Shown: in pieces, positions 26,547-39,727 of the stretch | How positions within the stretch are numbered: position 1 is the stretch's first letter | Layout: every line of letters begins with the position of its first letter | Assembly: GCF_963422335.1 (NCBI RefSeq) | Contig: NZ_OY729424.1 | Span: 3,782,001 to 3,846,000 of the forward strand | Length of the DNA: 64,000 nucleotides | Direction: 5' to 3' | Source: an uncultured Roseateles sp. | Lineage (GTDB): Bacteria; Pseudomonadota; Gammaproteobacteria; Burkholderiales; Burkholderiaceae_C | Program-made: the position numbers and the translations under genes | The notes under the pieces: generated by a model | Databases searched by the model: none | The model's input: the letters and a program-made list of their open reading frames with translations, nothing else | Told to the model about the DNA's origin: nothing

Positions 26547-27983
26547 ATGCTTGCCACCACCGACACCCCCCTCGCCGCCGCCACGCTCGAACTCGGCCCT
26601 GAGCTGATCACCGAGGAGGCCTTGCGCCGCTTCGACGTGCCAGGGCCCCGCTACACCTCCTACCCGACCGCCGACCGCTTTGTCGAGGCCTTTGCCGAGC
26701 CGCAGTACCGTCAGGTGCTGGCCCAGCGTGCCACCGGGGCGATGGTCGGTGGCGTGGCGCCGATGTCGATCTACGTGCACATCCCGTTCTGCGAATCGGT
26801 CTGCTACTACTGCGCCTGCAACAAGGTCATCACCAAGCACCATGAGCGGGCCGGCGAGTATCTGGACGCGTTGCGCACCGAGATGGACCTGACCCTGGCC
26901 GAACTCAAGCGCCCGCCGGCGATCTCTCAGCTGCATCTGGGCGGCGGTTCGCCGACCTTTCTGAGCGACGCCGAACTGAGCCGGCTGATGGACGATCTGC
27001 GTGCCTGCTTCAAGTTCCAGCCCGGTATCGAGGCCTCGATCGAGGTCGATCCCCGCACCGTCACGGCCGAGCGCCTGAAGCATCTGCGCCAACTGGGCTT
27101 CAACCGGCTGAGCTTCGGCGTGCAGGACTTCGATGCCGCGGTGCAGAAGGCCGTGCACCGCCAGCAAAGCTACGAGAGTGTCGAGCTGCTGATGGTCGAG
27201 GCGCGTGCGCTGGGCTTCGAGTCGCTGAATGTGGACCTGATCTACGGCCTGCCGTTGCAGACGCCCGAGTCCTTTGCCCACACGGTGAACCAGGTCGCCG
27301 CCTTGCGGCCCGACCGCATCGCGCTGTACGGCTACGCCCATCTGCCACAGCGCTTCAAGCCACAGCGCCGCATCGATGGCGCCAGCCTGCCGCCGGCCAC
27401 CGCCAAGCTGACCATGCTGTCGGGGGCGATCAGCGGTTTCCTGTCGCATGGCTACAGCTATATCGGCATGGATCACTTCGCCCTGTCCACCGATTCGCTG
27501 GCCGTGGCCAAGCGCCAGGGCCGCTTGCAGCGCAACTTCCAGGGCTACAGCACCCAGGCCGACTGCGATCTGATCGGCCTGGGCGTGTCGTCCATCGGCC
27601 GCATCGGCGCCAGCTACAGCCAGAATGCCAAGACCCTGCCCGAGTACTACGACGCGCTGCGCCAGGGCCAGCTGCCGGTGGTGCGCGGTCTGGCTTTGAC
27701 CCGTGACGACCTGGTGCGACGCGCCGTCATCATGGCCCTGATGTGCCAGGGCCGGGTGGAGTACGAGTCGATCGAACTGGCCCATCTGCTGCAGATGGAC
27801 AGCTATTTCGCCGCCGAGCTGGAGCAGCTGCGCGGTTTGGCAGAATTGGGCCTGGTCACCCTGGAGCCCAGGGCGATACAGGTCACGGCCATGGGCTGGT
27901 ATTTCGTGCGCGCCGTGGCCATGGTGTTTGATCGTGCCCTGCAGGCCGATCGCAATCGGGAGCGCTTCTCACGGATCATCTGA
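26547..27983 (+). CDS. hemN: Oxygen-independent coproporphyrinogen III oxidase
   Basis: HemN is a radical-SAM enzyme that makes protoporphyrinogen precursors without oxygen, supplying haem for the cbb3 oxidase. The 478-residue protein has the start FDVPGPRYTSYPTADRF and YVHIPFCESVCYYCACN. The cluster cysteines in that stretch are C82, C86 and C89, plus the extra C91. Later motifs include LHLGGGSPTFL and the C-terminal HemN domain. The ATG at 26547 is preferred because an upstream in-frame start would place the FNR box inside the gene. Confidence 0.95.
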   Translation: MLATTDTPLAAATLELGPELITEEALRRFDVPGPRYTSYPTADRFVEAFAEPQYRQVLAQRATGAMVGGVAPMSIYVHIPFCESVCYYCACNKVITKHHERAGEYLDALRTEMDLTLAELKRPPAISQLHLGGGSPTFLSDAELSRLMDDLRACFKFQPGIEASIEVDPRTVTAERLKHLRQLGFNRLSFGVQDFDAAVQKAVHRQQSYESVELLMVEARALGFESLNVDLIYGLPLQTPESFAHTVNQVAALRPDRIALYGYAHLPQRFKPQRRIDGASLPPATAKLTMLSGAISGFLSHGYSYIGMDHFALSTDSLAVAKRQGRLQRNFQGYSTQADCDLIGLGVSSIGRIGASYSQNAKTLPEYYDALRQGQLPVVRGLALTRDDLVRRAVIMALMCQGRVEYESIELAHLLQMDSYFAAELEQLRGLAELGLVTLEPRAIQVTAMGWYFVRAVAMVFDRALQADRNRERFSRII

Positions 27984-28006
27984 GCCTGCTCGGCTCCGCC
28001 CTGCTG

Positions 28007-28663
28007 ATGGGCCTGGCCGGGTCGCCGCATTGCGCCGCGATGTGCGGAGCTGCCTGCGCCGGCGTCACGCGGGGGCGTGGGCCGGCGCGTCTGTCCTTTC
28101 ACGCCGGGCGGCTGCTCAGCTATGCCTTGGGTGGTGCTGTCGCGGCCGCCAGCGTCGGTGCGATGGCGCAGCTGGCCCAGGCCAGCGCCGCGTTGCGGCC
28201 GTTCTGGGTGCTGCTGCACATGGCCGTGCTGCTGCTGGGCCTGAGCCTGATGTGGCGTGGTCGCCAGCCGGCCTGGCTGATGGGCATGGGCCAGCAGCTG
28301 GCGCCCGGCGGTGCGGCCACGGTCCGCTGGGTCCCTCGCTCGGCACCGCTGCGCAGTGGCGCGGCCGGCCTGGCCTGGATCGCCTGGCCCTGCGGCCTGC
28401 TGCAATCGGCCCTGGTGCTGGCGGCCCTGGCCTCCACACCGGCCTGGGGCGCGGCCGTGATGTCAGGCTTTGCCCTGACTTCCAGCCTCGGGCTGTTGCT
28501 CGGCCCGGCCCTGCTGTGGCGCCTGCTGGGCGTCAAGGACGCCGATGTGGGCATGGTCTGGGCGATACGCCTGGCCGGCCTGGCCCTGGTGCTCAGTTCG
28601 GCCTGGGCACTGGGTCACGGGGTTTGGGCACAGATCGCAGCGTTCTGCGCCCGAGCTTTCTGA
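28007..28663 (+). CDS. SafE/TauE-family membrane protein beside the cbb3 module
   Basis: A 218-residue inner-membrane protein with about six spans, starting MGLAGSPHCAAMCGAACAG. This H-C-x3-C motif marks the sulfite-exporter-like proteins found with ccoGHIS in many genomes, where a role in metal handling for oxidase maturation is suspected. The ATG lies 23 bp after hemN. The frame is open upstream to 27932 but offers only a CTG at 27980 as another start, so a few N-terminal residues may be missing from this call. Confidence 0.8.
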   Translation: MGLAGSPHCAAMCGAACAGVTRGRGPARLSFHAGRLLSYALGGAVAAASVGAMAQLAQASAALRPFWVLLHMAVLLLGLSLMWRGRQPAWLMGMGQQLAPGGAATVRWVPRSAPLRSGAAGLAWIAWPCGLLQSALVLAALASTPAWGAAVMSGFALTSSLGLLLGPALLWRLLGVKDADVGMVWAIRLAGLALVLSSAWALGHGVWAQIAAFCARAF

Positions 28664-28694
28664 GCCGCCGGGCGCATGCCGAACTTCGCCAAGA

Positions 28695-28704
28695 CTTATA
28701 TAAG
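28695..28704. promoter_or_regulatory. Palindrome in the isocitrate dehydrogenase leader
   Basis: CTTATATAAG, a perfect 10-bp palindrome flanked by GA and AC, about 85 bp before the first isocitrate dehydrogenase gene. A TAGAAT (28734-28739) downstream could be the -10 box. It may bind a regulator of central carbon metabolism. Confidence 0.4.
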
Positions 28705-28789
28705 ACTGAGATACGCAGCCGGCGCGGCTGCCTTAGAATCGCCGCTCTAAACCCCTTGCGCCTGATGGATGGGCCGATCTGGACACAAC

Positions 28790-31027
28790 ATGACTACTTC
28801 CCAACCGACCATCATCTACACCCTGACCGACGAGGCACCGTTGCTGGCGACCGCGTCGTTCCTGCCCATCGTGCGGGCCTTCACGGCGCCTGCGGGCGTC
28901 CACGTTGAGACCAGCGACATCTCGGTGGCCGGCCGCATCCTCGGTCAGTTCCCTGAGTGCCTGACCGAAGCGCAGCGCGTGCCCGATCATCTGGCGGCAC
29001 TGGGCAAGCTGACCTTGAAGCCCGAGGCCAACATCATCAAGCTGCCCAATATCAGCGCGTCGGTGGCGCAGCTGAAGTCGGCGATCCAGGAGTTGCAGGG
29101 CAAGGGCTACGCCATTCCCGACTATCCCGAGAGCCCGAAGACCGAAGAAGAGAAGGACATCCGCGCACGCTATGGCAAGTGCACCGGCAGCGCGGTGAAT
29201 CCGGTGCTGCGTGAGGGCAACTCCGACCGCCGCGCGCCCAAGGCCGTCAAGGAATATGCGCGCAAGAACCCGCACAGCATGGCCGACTGGAGCCAGGCCT
29301 CGCGCTCGCATGTCTCGCACATGCACAGCGGCGACTTCTATCACGGCGAGAAGTCGATGACGCTGGACCGCGCGCGCAACGTCAAGATGGAGTTGATCAC
29401 CAAGAGCGGCAAGACCATTGTGCTCAAGCCCAAGGTCGCTCTGCTGGACCGCGAGGTCGTCGACAGCATGTTCATGAGCAAGAAGGCGCTCTTGGACTTC
29501 TATGAAAAGGAAATCGAGGATGCACGCCAGACCGGCGTGATGTTCTCGCTGCACGTCAAGGCCACGATGATGAAGGTCTCGCACCCCATCGTCTTCGGCC
29601 ACTGCGTCAAGATCTTCTACCGCGATGCCTTCGAGAAGCACGGCAAGCTGTTCGAGGAGCTGGGCATCAACGTCAACAACGGCATGGTCGATCTGTACAA
29701 CAAGATCGCCACCCTGCCGCAGAGCAAGCAGGACGAGATCAAGCGCGATCTGCACGCCTGCCACGAGCACCGCCCGGAGCTGGCCATGGTCGATTCGGCC
29801 AAGGGCATCACCAATTTCCACTCGCCCAACGACATCATCGTCGATGCCTCGATGCCGGCGATGATTCGCAACGGCGGCAAGATGTGGGGCGCCGATGGCC
29901 GCCTGAAGGACGTCAAGGCCGTGATGCCGGAATCGACCTTTGCCCGCATCTACCAGGAGATCATCAACTTCTGCAAATGGCATGGCGCCTTCGACCCCAA
30001 GACCATGGGCACCGTGCCCAATGTCGGCCTGATGGCCCAGCAAGCTGAGGAATACGGCTCGCACGACAAGACCTTCGAAATCGCTGAAGACGGCGTGGCC
30101 AATATCACCGACCTGGACTCCGGCGAGGTGCTGATGAGCCAGGACGTGGAGCAGGGCGACATCTGGCGCATGTGCCAGTGCAAGGACGCCGCCATCCGCG
30201 ACTGGGTCAAGCTGGCCGTCAACCGGGGCCGCAACTCGGGCATGCCTGTGGTGTTCTGGCTCGACTCCTACCGTCCGCACGAGGCGCAGCTGATCACCAA
30301 GGTCAAGATGTACCTGCACGAGCACAACACCGCGGGCCTGGACATCCAGATCATGAGCCAGGTGCGCGCCATGCGCTACACCCTGGAGCGCGTGATTCGC
30401 GGCCAGGACACCATCAGCGCCACTGGCAACATCCTGCGCGACTACCTGACCGACCTGTTCCCCATCATGGAGCTGGGCACCTCGGCCAAGATGCTGTCCA
30501 TCGTGCCGCTAATGGCCGGCGGCGGCATGTACGAGACCGGTGCCGGCGGCTCGGCGCCCAAGCATGTGCAGCAGCTGGTCGAAGAAAACCACCTGCGCTG
30601 GGACTCGCTGGGTGAATTCCTGGCGCTGGCGGTGAGCCTGGAAGACCTTGGCCTGAAGAACAACAACGCCCGCGCCAAGCTGCTGGCCAAGACGCTGGAC
30701 GCCGCGACCGGCCAGCTGCTGGACAACAACAAGAACCCCAGCCCCAAGACCGGCCAGCTGGACAACCGCGGCAGCCAGTTCTACCTGGCTCTGTACTGGG
30801 CCCAGGCGCTCAGCGGCCAGAGCGACGACGCCGAGCTGGCGGTCAAGTTCGCCCCGCTGGCCAAGGCGCTGGCCGATCAGGAGACCACCATCGTGGCCGA
30901 ACTGGCGGCCGTGCAGGGCAAGCCGGTGGACATCGGCGGCTACTACCTGCCGGACATGGCCAAGCTTGAAACCGTGATGCGCCCGAGCGCGACGTTCAAC
31001 GCGGCACTCGCGTCGGTGGCAGGCTGA
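28790..31027 (+). CDS. NADP-dependent isocitrate dehydrogenase, monomeric type
   Basis: Converts isocitrate to 2-oxoglutarate and CO2 with NADP in the TCA cycle. The 745-residue length and motifs (start [21 protein letters not shown], then [32 protein letters not shown], and [13 protein letters not shown]) define the monomeric family, which is unrelated in length to the usual dimeric enzyme. The ATG at 28790 begins the conserved N-terminus; a start seven codons earlier is less likely. The dimeric enzyme is encoded 17 bp downstream. Confidence 0.95.
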   Translation: MTTSQPTIIYTLTDEAPLLATASFLPIVRAFTAPAGVHVETSDISVAGRILGQFPECLTEAQRVPDHLAALGKLTLKPEANIIKLPNISASVAQLKSAIQELQGKGYAIPDYPESPKTEEEKDIRARYGKCTGSAVNPVLREGNSDRRAPKAVKEYARKNPHSMADWSQASRSHVSHMHSGDFYHGEKSMTLDRARNVKMELITKSGKTIVLKPKVALLDREVVDSMFMSKKALLDFYEKEIEDARQTGVMFSLHVKATMMKVSHPIVFGHCVKIFYRDAFEKHGKLFEELGINVNNGMVDLYNKIATLPQSKQDEIKRDLHACHEHRPELAMVDSAKGITNFHSPNDIIVDASMPAMIRNGGKMWGADGRLKDVKAVMPESTFARIYQEIINFCKWHGAFDPKTMGTVPNVGLMAQQAEEYGSHDKTFEIAEDGVANITDLDSGEVLMSQDVEQGDIWRMCQCKDAAIRDWVKLAVNRGRNSGMPVVFWLDSYRPHEAQLITKVKMYLHEHNTAGLDIQIMSQVRAMRYTLERVIRGQDTISATGNILRDYLTDLFPIMELGTSAKMLSIVPLMAGGGMYETGAGGSAPKHVQQLVEENHLRWDSLGEFLALAVSLEDLGLKNNNARAKLLAKTLDAATGQLLDNNKNPSPKTGQLDNRGSQFYLALYWAQALSGQSDDAELAVKFAPLAKALADQETTIVAELAAVQGKPVDIGGYYLPDMAKLETVMRPSATFNAALASVAG

Positions 31028-31044
31028 TCCGGAGACTCTCGTTC

Positions 31045-32298
31045 ATGTATCAGCACATCCAGCTCCCTGTCGAGGGCAGCAAGATCACGGTCAACGCCGA
31101 CATGTCGCTCAATGTGCCGGACGAGCCCATCGTTCCGTACATCGAGGGTGACGGCACCGGCATGGACATCACACCGGTCATGCTCAAGGTGGTCGATGCC
31201 GCGGTGGCCAAGGCCTATGGCGGCAAGAAGAAGATCCACTGGATGGAAGTCTATGCGGGCGAGAAGGCCACCCGGGTCTATGGCCCGGATGTCTGGCTGC
31301 CTGAAGAGACCCTGGCCGTTTTGCGCGAGTACGTGGTGTCCATCAAGGGGCCGCTGACCACGCCGGTGGGCGGCGGCATCCGCTCGCTGAACGTGGCGCT
31401 GCGCCAGGAGCTGGATCTCTACGTCTGCCTGCGCCCGGTGCAGTACTTCAAGGGCGTGCCCTCGCCGCTGAAGGAGCCCGAGAAGACGAATATGGTCATC
31501 TTCCGTGAAAACTCGGAAGACATCTACGCCGGCATCGAGTACGAGGCCGAGAGCGACAAGGCCAAGAAGCTGATCAAGTTCCTGCAGGACGAGATGGGCG
31601 TCAAGAAGATCCGCTTCCCGAACACCTCGGGTCTCGGCATCAAGCCCGTCTCGCGCGAAGGCACCGAGCGCCTGGTGCGCAAGGCCATCCAGTACGCGAT
31701 CGACAATGACAAGCCCAGCGTGACCATCGTCCACAAGGGCAACATCATGAAGTACACGGAAGGCGCCTTCCGTGACTGGGCCTATGCGCTGGCGCAGCGT
31801 GAATTCGGCGCCCAGCCGATCGATGGCGGCCCCTGGTGCAAGCTGACGAACCCGAAGACGGGCAAGGGCATCACCATCAAGGACTCCATTGCCGACGCCT
31901 TCCTGCAGCAGATCCTCCTGCGCCCGGCCGAGTACTCGGTGGTGGCCACCTTGAACCTGAACGGCGACTACATCTCCGACGCCCTGGCCGCCCAGGTCGG
32001 CGGCATCGGCATTGCGCCGGGCGCGAATATGTCGGATTCGGTGGCCTGCTTCGAGGCCACCCATGGCACGGCACCGAAGTACGCCGGCAAGGACTATGTG
32101 AACCCGGGCAGCGAAATCCTCTCGGCCGAGATGATGCTGCGCCATATGGGCTGGACGGCAGCGGCCGACCTGATCATCCGTTCGCTGGAAGCGGCGATCG
32201 CCAGCAAGAAAGTGACCTATGACTTCGCCCGCCTGATGGACGGCGCGACGCAGGTCTCCTGCTCCGGCTTCGGGCAGGTGATGATTGACCAGATGTGA
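31045..32298 (+). CDS. icd: NADP-dependent isocitrate dehydrogenase, dimeric type
   Basis: The 417-residue dimeric isocitrate dehydrogenase performs the same reaction as its upstream neighbour. It has FIEGDG-like [14 protein letters not shown], the substrate loop region [19 protein letters not shown] (with the Ser of NSED that the AceK kinase phosphorylates in enteric bacteria), and the NADP-binding [21 protein letters not shown]. It ends at a strong terminator, so both enzymes probably share a transcript. Confidence 0.96.
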   Translation: MYQHIQLPVEGSKITVNADMSLNVPDEPIVPYIEGDGTGMDITPVMLKVVDAAVAKAYGGKKKIHWMEVYAGEKATRVYGPDVWLPEETLAVLREYVVSIKGPLTTPVGGGIRSLNVALRQELDLYVCLRPVQYFKGVPSPLKEPEKTNMVIFRENSEDIYAGIEYEAESDKAKKLIKFLQDEMGVKKIRFPNTSGLGIKPVSREGTERLVRKAIQYAIDNDKPSVTIVHKGNIMKYTEGAFRDWAYALAQREFGAQPIDGGPWCKLTNPKTGKGITIKDSIADAFLQQILLRPAEYSVVATLNLNGDYISDALAAQVGGIGIAPGANMSDSVACFEATHGTAPKYAGKDYVNPGSEILSAEMMLRHMGWTAAADLIIRSLEAAIASKKVTYDFARLMDGATQVSCSGFGQVMIDQM

Positions 32299-32329
32299 CG
32301 CATGCCCGGGGACGGGCAAAGCAATCACC

Positions 32330-32356
32330 AAAGGCCCGCGTTCAGCGGGCCTTTTT
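32330..32356 (+). terminator. Terminator after icd
   Basis: AAAGGCCCGC-GTTCA-GCGGGCCTTT followed by TT. It also faces the end of the convergent cold-shock gene. Confidence 0.92.
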
Positions 32357-32403
32357 ACTTCTCAGCATACTCAGCGGACTGGGCTCGCCTTGGCGAGCAG
32401 GTG

Positions 32404-32628
32404 TCAGTGCGCTGTGGGCTGTGGCTCGACCGAGAGAATATTCTGGGCGAGCTGGCCTTTGGGGCCCTGCACGACCTCGAAACTCACCCGGCTTCCCTGG
32501 CGGAGGGTGCGAAAGCCCTCCATTTGAATGGCGGAGAAATGTGCGAATACATCGTCCCCACCTTCTTCGGGTTCAATGAAACCAAATCCCTTGGCGTCGT
32601 TAAACCACTTGACTGTCCCGTTGGCCAT
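32404..32628 (-). CDS. Cold-shock protein (CspA family)
   Basis: A 74-residue single cold-shock domain that binds single-stranded RNA or DNA. It carries RNP1 (KGFGFI) and RNP2 (VFAHFSAI) after the typical start [12 protein letters not shown]. The tail is a few residues longer than in E. coli CspA. A possible upstream start would add 17 residues without family similarity, so the ATG at 32628 is used. The upstream 240 bp, shared with divergent clpS, is rather AT-rich and probably includes a long leader, as usual for csp genes. Confidence 0.93.
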   Translation of the reverse strand: MANGTVKWFNDAKGFGFIEPEEGGDDVFAHFSAIQMEGFRTLRQGSRVSFEVVQGPKGQLAQNILSVEPQPTAH

Positions 32629-32866
32629 TTTGTCTTCTCCATCCCGGTGTCTTGTGGCACCGTGGGCAGAGATTCTCAAACCCCGCCCGGCGGGTGTACA
32701 GCTAGAGGTTTCCCAGGTGCTCGAGACGCCCGAATTGGTAAAACCGGTCGAGGCTGCGAAATGCGGGATCGAAAATACTCAAATCGGGGATTGCAGAGTG
32801 TCACACTTGGCACAACATGGCTTTGGAACGCCCGCTATGGCGGGCTCAACTCGATAGAATCATTCC

Positions 32867-33219
32867 ATGCCTGACGAACCTACCCAGCCTCCTGGTCCAC
32901 CGGGCCAGGATCCACGCCGCGACGACGCGGGTGGAGCGACTGTGGCCGAGCGCGAGACCCTTAAAACGGAACCTCCGCGGCTCTATCAAGTCGTGATGCT
33001 GAACGACGATTACACCCCCATGGAGTTCGTCATCATGGTCTTGCAAGAGTATTTCAAGCATGACCTTGAAGCGGCGACTCTGATCATGTTGAAGATCCAC
33101 CACGAGGGGCGCGGAGTCTGCGGTGTTTTCACCAAGGACCTGGCCGCGACCAAGGTGGAATTGGTACTGGCCGCCGCCCGGCGTGCTGGTCATCCCCTGC
33201 AGTGCATTATGGAGGCCGC

Positions 33220-33223
<4 letters not shown>
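32867..33223 (+). CDS. clpS: ATP-dependent Clp protease adaptor ClpS
   Basis: ClpS delivers N-degron substrates to ClpAP. The 118-residue protein has a Pro/Asp-rich flexible N-terminus of about 35 residues, then the conserved [17 protein letters not shown] (the DD pair binds the N-terminal residue), [19 protein letters not shown] and a C-terminal AAR. Its stop overlaps the start of clpA (ATGA), so the adaptor and unfoldase are translationally coupled. Confidence 0.95.
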
Positions 33224-35523
<2,300 letters not shown>

Positions 35524-35543
35524 GTCTTGTTGGCGTGATCTGT

Positions 35544-35566
35544 AAGGGCCCTTCGGGGCCCTTTTT
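35544..35566 (+). terminator. Terminator after clpA
   Basis: AAGGGCCC-TTCG-GGGCCCTT hairpin followed by TTT. It also reaches the end of convergent mtfA. Confidence 0.9.
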
Positions 35567-36348
35567 CATGGCCGCTGACACGCCGCAGGGTCTTGCCGGA
35601 AGTAGCCGGCCAGCAGCGCGTACAGCGGCGGGTGATCGGCCAAAAGCGCCAATGGTGTGACGAAAAAGGACTCGACCGCGACCGCGAAGAACTCCTCCAG
35701 CCCCTCGCTGCCGTAGGGGTCGATGGCGGTCTCATGGCCGGCGTCCAGCAGATCGCAGAAGCGCTGGTACTCCGCCTCCATGGTCGTGATCCAGGCTTCA
35801 CGCGCGCGCGCGCTGGCCTGCGGTGGCACGCCGTTGGCCAGGCCGTCGGCCATGTCCAGCACGTGGGCGAACTCGTGCATGACGACGTTGTAGGCCGGGC
35901 CGTCGTCCAGACCGGCCCGTTCGACATCGGCCCAGGACAGCATCAGCGGCCCGCCCTCCATCGCCTCGCCGGACAGCTCCTCCTCGTACTCGTGGACCAG
36001 GCCGGCCTCATCCATCACCTCGCGCCTGGCCAGCACCTGGTCGGCATGCATGACGATGCCGACGAAGCCGCCATAGCGCTCCAACCCGAGGTGAAGGATC
36101 AGCAGGCAGGCCTGGGCGGCCACAGCCACGGCCACCTCGTCGCTGACCTCGAAGCCGGCGATGCCGTGGAATTCCTTGTCGGCCAGGAACAGGGTGGCCA
36201 GGCGGCGCAGCTGTGCCTGGTCGTCCGGATGCTCCAGATGCAGAAAGGGGTAGCGGGCCAGCGTCAGCCGCCAGAGCGGATCGGGAATCGCGCGTCGCTG
36301 CAGCAGGCGGGACTCGCGCCAGGCGCGCCAACGCTGGGCCAGCCGCAT
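35566..36348 (-). CDS. mtfA: Zinc-dependent peptidase of the MtfA (M90) family
   Basis: A 260-residue cytoplasmic metallopeptidase. The zinc-binding HEFAHVLD motif is intact, followed by the third ligand region EGLEEFFAVAVESFF. In E. coli MtfA binds the repressor Mlc and so affects the glucose phosphotransferase system; a similar partner here is not shown. Its ATG overlaps the lpxH stop (TGATG), so the two genes form an operon. Confidence 0.92.
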   Translation of the reverse strand: MRLAQRWRAWRESRLLQRRAIPDPLWRLTLARYPFLHLEHPDDQAQLRRLATLFLADKEFHGIAGFEVSDEVAVAVAAQACLLILHLGLERYGGFVGIVMHADQVLARREVMDEAGLVHEYEEELSGEAMEGGPLMLSWADVERAGLDDGPAYNVVMHEFAHVLDMADGLANGVPPQASARAREAWITTMEAEYQRFCDLLDAGHETAIDPYGSEGLEEFFAVAVESFFVTPLALLADHPPLYALLAGYFRQDPAACQRP

Positions 36349-37151
36349 CAGACCAGCGACAGCCGCTGTAGGCCCGTGGCGCTGAGGCGCAGCACCTCGG
36401 CGCGCGCCGGGCCATGCTGGCCGTCGAGATCCCAGTCACTGAGCACCACGCGCTGCTTGCCGGCGGCCAGCGCATGGCTGGCAGGGCGGTGCGTGTGGCC
36501 GTGGATCAGCAGATCGGCCTTGGCATGGGCCAGCCACTCCAGGCAGGCGGCAGCGTCGAGGTCCGACCACTCGCTGGGCATTTGCCCGCGTTTGCGCTCT
36601 TCGCTCTGGGTGCGCAGCCCGCGGGCGATGGCCTTGCGCTCATCCAGCGGCTTGGCAAGAAAGGCTGTCTGCCAGGCTTCGCCGCGGACCTCGGCGCGAA
36701 AGCGCTGGTAGTCGGCATCGTCCAGGCACAGCGCGTCGCCGTGGCTGAGCAGGATGCGCTGGCCGAAGGCTCTCAGCACCGTCGGGTCGCTCAGGCCCTG
36801 CATGCCGACGTCGGCCAGCAAGGCCGGGCCGACCAGAAAGTCGCGATTGCCGGGCATGAAGAACAGCGTCAGCCGCTGAGCGGCCTGGCGCAGCAGAGCG
36901 GTGCATGGCGCTTCGAAACCCTCGAAGCGCGCATCGTCGCCGACCCAGACCTCGAAGATGTCGCCGAGCAGGAACACCGCCTGTGCGGGGGTGACTCGCA
37001 GATGGCGCTCCAGCGCCGCCAGGGTGGCGGGCGTGTCGGGCGCCAGGTGCAGATCGGACAGGAAGTCGATCTGCGTCCACCCGGGCGCAGCCGGGAGTTC
37101 GTCGAAGAGGGGCAGGGCGCTGCCCCCCGAAGCACGATCAGCTGATTTCAA
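36348..37151 (-). CDS. lpxH: UDP-2,3-diacylglucosamine diphosphatase
   Basis: LpxH removes UMP from UDP-diacylglucosamine to give lipid X in lipid A synthesis. The 267-residue calcineurin-like phosphatase has [37 protein letters not shown] and HGHTHRP, which hold the two metal ions. The only plausible start is a TTG at 37151 that overlaps the end of ppiB by 14 bp; no in-frame ATG or GTG lies between it and the first motif. The N-terminus is therefore less certain. Confidence 0.92.
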   Translation of the reverse strand: MKSADRASGGSALPLFDELPAAPGWTQIDFLSDLHLAPDTPATLAALERHLRVTPAQAVFLLGDIFEVWVGDDARFEGFEAPCTALLRQAAQRLTLFFMPGNRDFLVGPALLADVGMQGLSDPTVLRAFGQRILLSHGDALCLDDADYQRFRAEVRGEAWQTAFLAKPLDERKAIARGLRTQSEERKRGQMPSEWSDLDAAACLEWLAHAKADLLIHGHTHRPASHALAAGKQRVVLSDWDLDGQHGPARAEVLRLSATGLQRLSLV

Positions 37152-37641
37152 CGGCGCGCTGAATCACCACGTCTTCCAGCGGCACGTCGTCGTGGCCGCC
37201 GTTACGGCCGGTCTTGACCTTTTCCATCGCGTCAACGACTTCCTTGCCGGCAACGACCTTGCCGAACACGGCATAGCCCCAGCCCGAGGGGCTCTCGGAC
37301 TTGAAGTTCAGGAAGCCGTTGTCGGTGGTGTTGATGAAGAACTGGGCGCTGGCCGAGTGCGGGGCGCTGGTGCGGGCCATGGCCACCGTGTAGTGGTCAT
37401 TGGTCAGGCCGTTGTTGGCCTCGTTCTGGATCGTCGCGTCGGTGCCCTTTTGCTTCATGCCGGGCTCGAAGCCGCCACCCTGGACCATGAAGCCCTTGAT
37501 GACGCGGTGGAACACCGTGCCGTCGTAGTGGCCCTTGGCCACATAGGACAGGAAGTTGGCCACGGTGATGGGCGCCTTGGCATCATCGAGTTCGATGCGT
37601 ATCGCGCCGTGGTTGGTTTGCAGTTCTACGGTCTTGGTCAT
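37138..37641 (-). CDS. ppiB: Cytoplasmic peptidyl-prolyl isomerase (cyclophilin)
   Basis: This cyclophilin speeds proline isomerisation in protein folding. The 167-residue protein has no signal peptide and includes [31 protein letters not shown] and [10 protein letters not shown], the active-site stretches. It lies 5 bp after a periplasmic paralogue and overlaps lpxH. Confidence 0.95.
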   Translation of the reverse strand: MTKTVELQTNHGAIRIELDDAKAPITVANFLSYVAKGHYDGTVFHRVIKGFMVQGGGFEPGMKQKGTDATIQNEANNGLTNDHYTVAMARTSAPHSASAQFFINTTDNGFLNFKSESPSGWGYAVFGKVVAGKEVVDAMEKVKTGRNGGHDDVPLEDVVIQRAVEIS

Positions 37642-37646
37642 GGTGT

Positions 37647-38216
37647 TTACTTCTCCACAGTGGCTTTGTTGATGATGACTGGCTGCACGGGCATGTTCTC
37701 GTGCATCTGCATGGGGGCGGTGGGCAGGGACTTGATCTTCTCGACCACGTCCATGCCGGCGATGACCTTGCCGAACACGGCATAGCCATTGCCGTCACGC
37801 GAGTTGGCGGCGTCGAGGAAGGGGTTGTCCACCACATTGATGAAAAACTGCGAGGTCGCCGAATTGGGGTCGCCGGTGCGCGCCATCGCCACCGTGCCGA
37901 TGACATTGTTCAGGCCGTTGCGGCTTTCCAGCGGGATCGGCGCCTTGGTCGGCTTTTGCTTCAGGTCCTTGGTGAAGCCGCCGCCCTGGACCATGAAGGT
38001 CGGGATCACGCGATGGAAGATCGTGCCGTCGTAGTGGCCGGCCTTCACGTACTGCAGGAAGTTGGCGACCGACTTGGGCGCCTTCTCGGCGTCGAGTTCG
38101 ATGCGGATATCACCCAGATTGGTGGCGAGCTTGACCGTCTGTGCGGTAGCGCCCTGGGCCAGCAGCAAGGCGGCTGTGGCTGCGAGGACGGAGGTGATTC
38201 GGAAGGGAGAGATCAT
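37647..38216 (-). CDS. ppiA: Periplasmic peptidyl-prolyl isomerase (cyclophilin)
   Basis: This cyclophilin acts in the periplasm. The 189-residue protein begins with a signal peptide (residues 1 to about 26, cleavage near GATAQ). The cyclophilin core follows, with [18 protein letters not shown] and [13 protein letters not shown]. The ATG at 38216 begins the signal sequence; an earlier in-frame start would add a polar stretch before it. It forms an operon with ppiB, lpxH and mtfA, divergent from cysS. Confidence 0.94.
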   Translation of the reverse strand: MISPFRITSVLAATAALLLAQGATAQTVKLATNLGDIRIELDAEKAPKSVANFLQYVKAGHYDGTIFHRVIPTFMVQGGGFTKDLKQKPTKAPIPLESRNGLNNVIGTVAMARTGDPNSATSQFFINVVDNPFLDAANSRDGNGYAVFGKVIAGMDVVEKIKSLPTAPMQMHENMPVQPVIINKATVEK

Positions 38217-38352
38217 GGCGTCACAGCGTTCCGGTTGAGGGGCAGAAGCGGGCCGGCGGACGATGGTGTCCAAGCCCCGAGCGGGCGCTATTGTCGCCCA
38301 GTGGCGGCGGCCTCACCCGCTATACTGATTTTTGCACCACGAATCTGCCTCC

Positions 38353-39726
38353 ATGTCTTTGCGCATCTACAACTCGCTGACCCGCGCGGTCGAGCCCTTC
38401 ACCCCGATCGAACCCGGCCATGTGCGGATGTACGTCTGCGGCATGACGATTTACGACCTCTGTCATGTGGGCCATGCCCGCATGATGATGGCCTTCGATG
38501 TGGTGCAGCGCTGGCTGAAAAGCTCGGGTTACAGAGTGACCTATGTGCGCAACATCACCGACATCGAGGACAAGATCATCAAGCGCGCCGTCGAGCGCGG
38601 CATCAGCATCCGTGCGCTGACCGACGAGATGATTGCCGCCATGCACCGCGATATCGGCGCCCTGGGCGTCGAGCGCCCGACGCACGAGCCGCGCGCCACC
38701 GACTATGTCGGCCAGATGCTGGACCTGATAGGCACGCTGGAGCGCAAGGGCCTGGCCTACCACGCCAGCAATGGCGATGTGAACTACGCGGTGCGCAAAT
38801 TCCCCGGCTACGGCAAGCTGTCCGGCAAGTCGCTGGACGATTTGCGTGCCGGCGAGCGGGTGGCCGTCGACGACGGCAAGCTCGACCCGCTGGACTTCGT
38901 GCTGTGGAAGTCCGCCAAGGACAGCGAGCCCGAAGACGCGAAGTATCCCAGCGCCTATGGCGCCGGCCGCCCGGGCTGGCATATCGAGTGCTCGGCCATG
39001 GCCTGCGCGCTGCTGAGCGAGCGTTTCGACATCCATGGCGGCGGCATGGACCTGCAGTTCCCGCACCATGAAAACGAGATCGCGCAGAGCGAGGGTGCTT
39101 TGGGCCATCCCTTCGTCAACTTCTGGGTGCACAACGGCTTCCTGAATGTGGACAACGAGAAGATGTCCAAGTCGCTGGGCAATTTCTTCACCATCCAGGA
39201 CGTGCTGAAGCGCTATGACGGCGAGACGCTGCGCTACTTCATGCTGCGCACCCACTACCGCAGCCCGTTCAACTTCAGCGATGTGAATCTGGACGACGCC
39301 CGCAATGCGCTGCGCCGGCTGTACACGGCGCTGGATGGGCTGGACGTGCCCGAGGGCGAGCTCGACTGGGCGCACCCGTCCGCGGCCGCCTTCCGCGCCG
39401 CGATGGACGACGACTTCAACACGCCGCTGGCCATCTCCACCCTGTTCGAGCTGGCCAACACGGTCAACCGCACCGGCTCGCTGGCCGATGCGGCGGTGCT
39501 CAAGCAGCTGGGCGCCACGCTGGGCATCCTGCAGCAGGCACCGCGCCAGTATCTGCAGGGCGGCAGCGGGGTGGAGGAATCCGCCATCGAGGCGCTGATC
39601 GCCGAGCGCGCCGCCGCCAAGGCCTCCCGCGACTTTGCCCGTGCCGACCAGATCCGCAAGGATCTGCTGGCCCAGGGCATTGCCCTGCAAGACACGCCCC
39701 AGGGCACGAGCTGGGTCAAGGCCTGA
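38353..39726 (+). CDS. cysS: Cysteinyl-tRNA synthetase
   Basis: Charges tRNA-Cys with cysteine. The 457-residue class I synthetase has [17 protein letters not shown] (first zinc cysteine and the HIGH-like HVGH), [19 protein letters not shown] (zinc ligands) and KMSKSLGNF (the KMSKS loop). The start at 38353 begins the conserved [11 protein letters not shown]. Confidence 0.96.
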   Translation: MSLRIYNSLTRAVEPFTPIEPGHVRMYVCGMTIYDLCHVGHARMMMAFDVVQRWLKSSGYRVTYVRNITDIEDKIIKRAVERGISIRALTDEMIAAMHRDIGALGVERPTHEPRATDYVGQMLDLIGTLERKGLAYHASNGDVNYAVRKFPGYGKLSGKSLDDLRAGERVAVDDGKLDPLDFVLWKSAKDSEPEDAKYPSAYGAGRPGWHIECSAMACALLSERFDIHGGGMDLQFPHHENEIAQSEGALGHPFVNFWVHNGFLNVDNEKMSKSLGNFFTIQDVLKRYDGETLRYFMLRTHYRSPFNFSDVNLDDARNALRRLYTALDGLDVPEGELDWAHPSAAAFRAAMDDDFNTPLAISTLFELANTVNRTGSLADAAVLKQLGATLGILQQAPRQYLQGGSGVEESAIEALIAERAAAKASRDFARADQIRKDLLAQGIALQDTPQGTSWVKA

Positions 39727-39727
39727 C

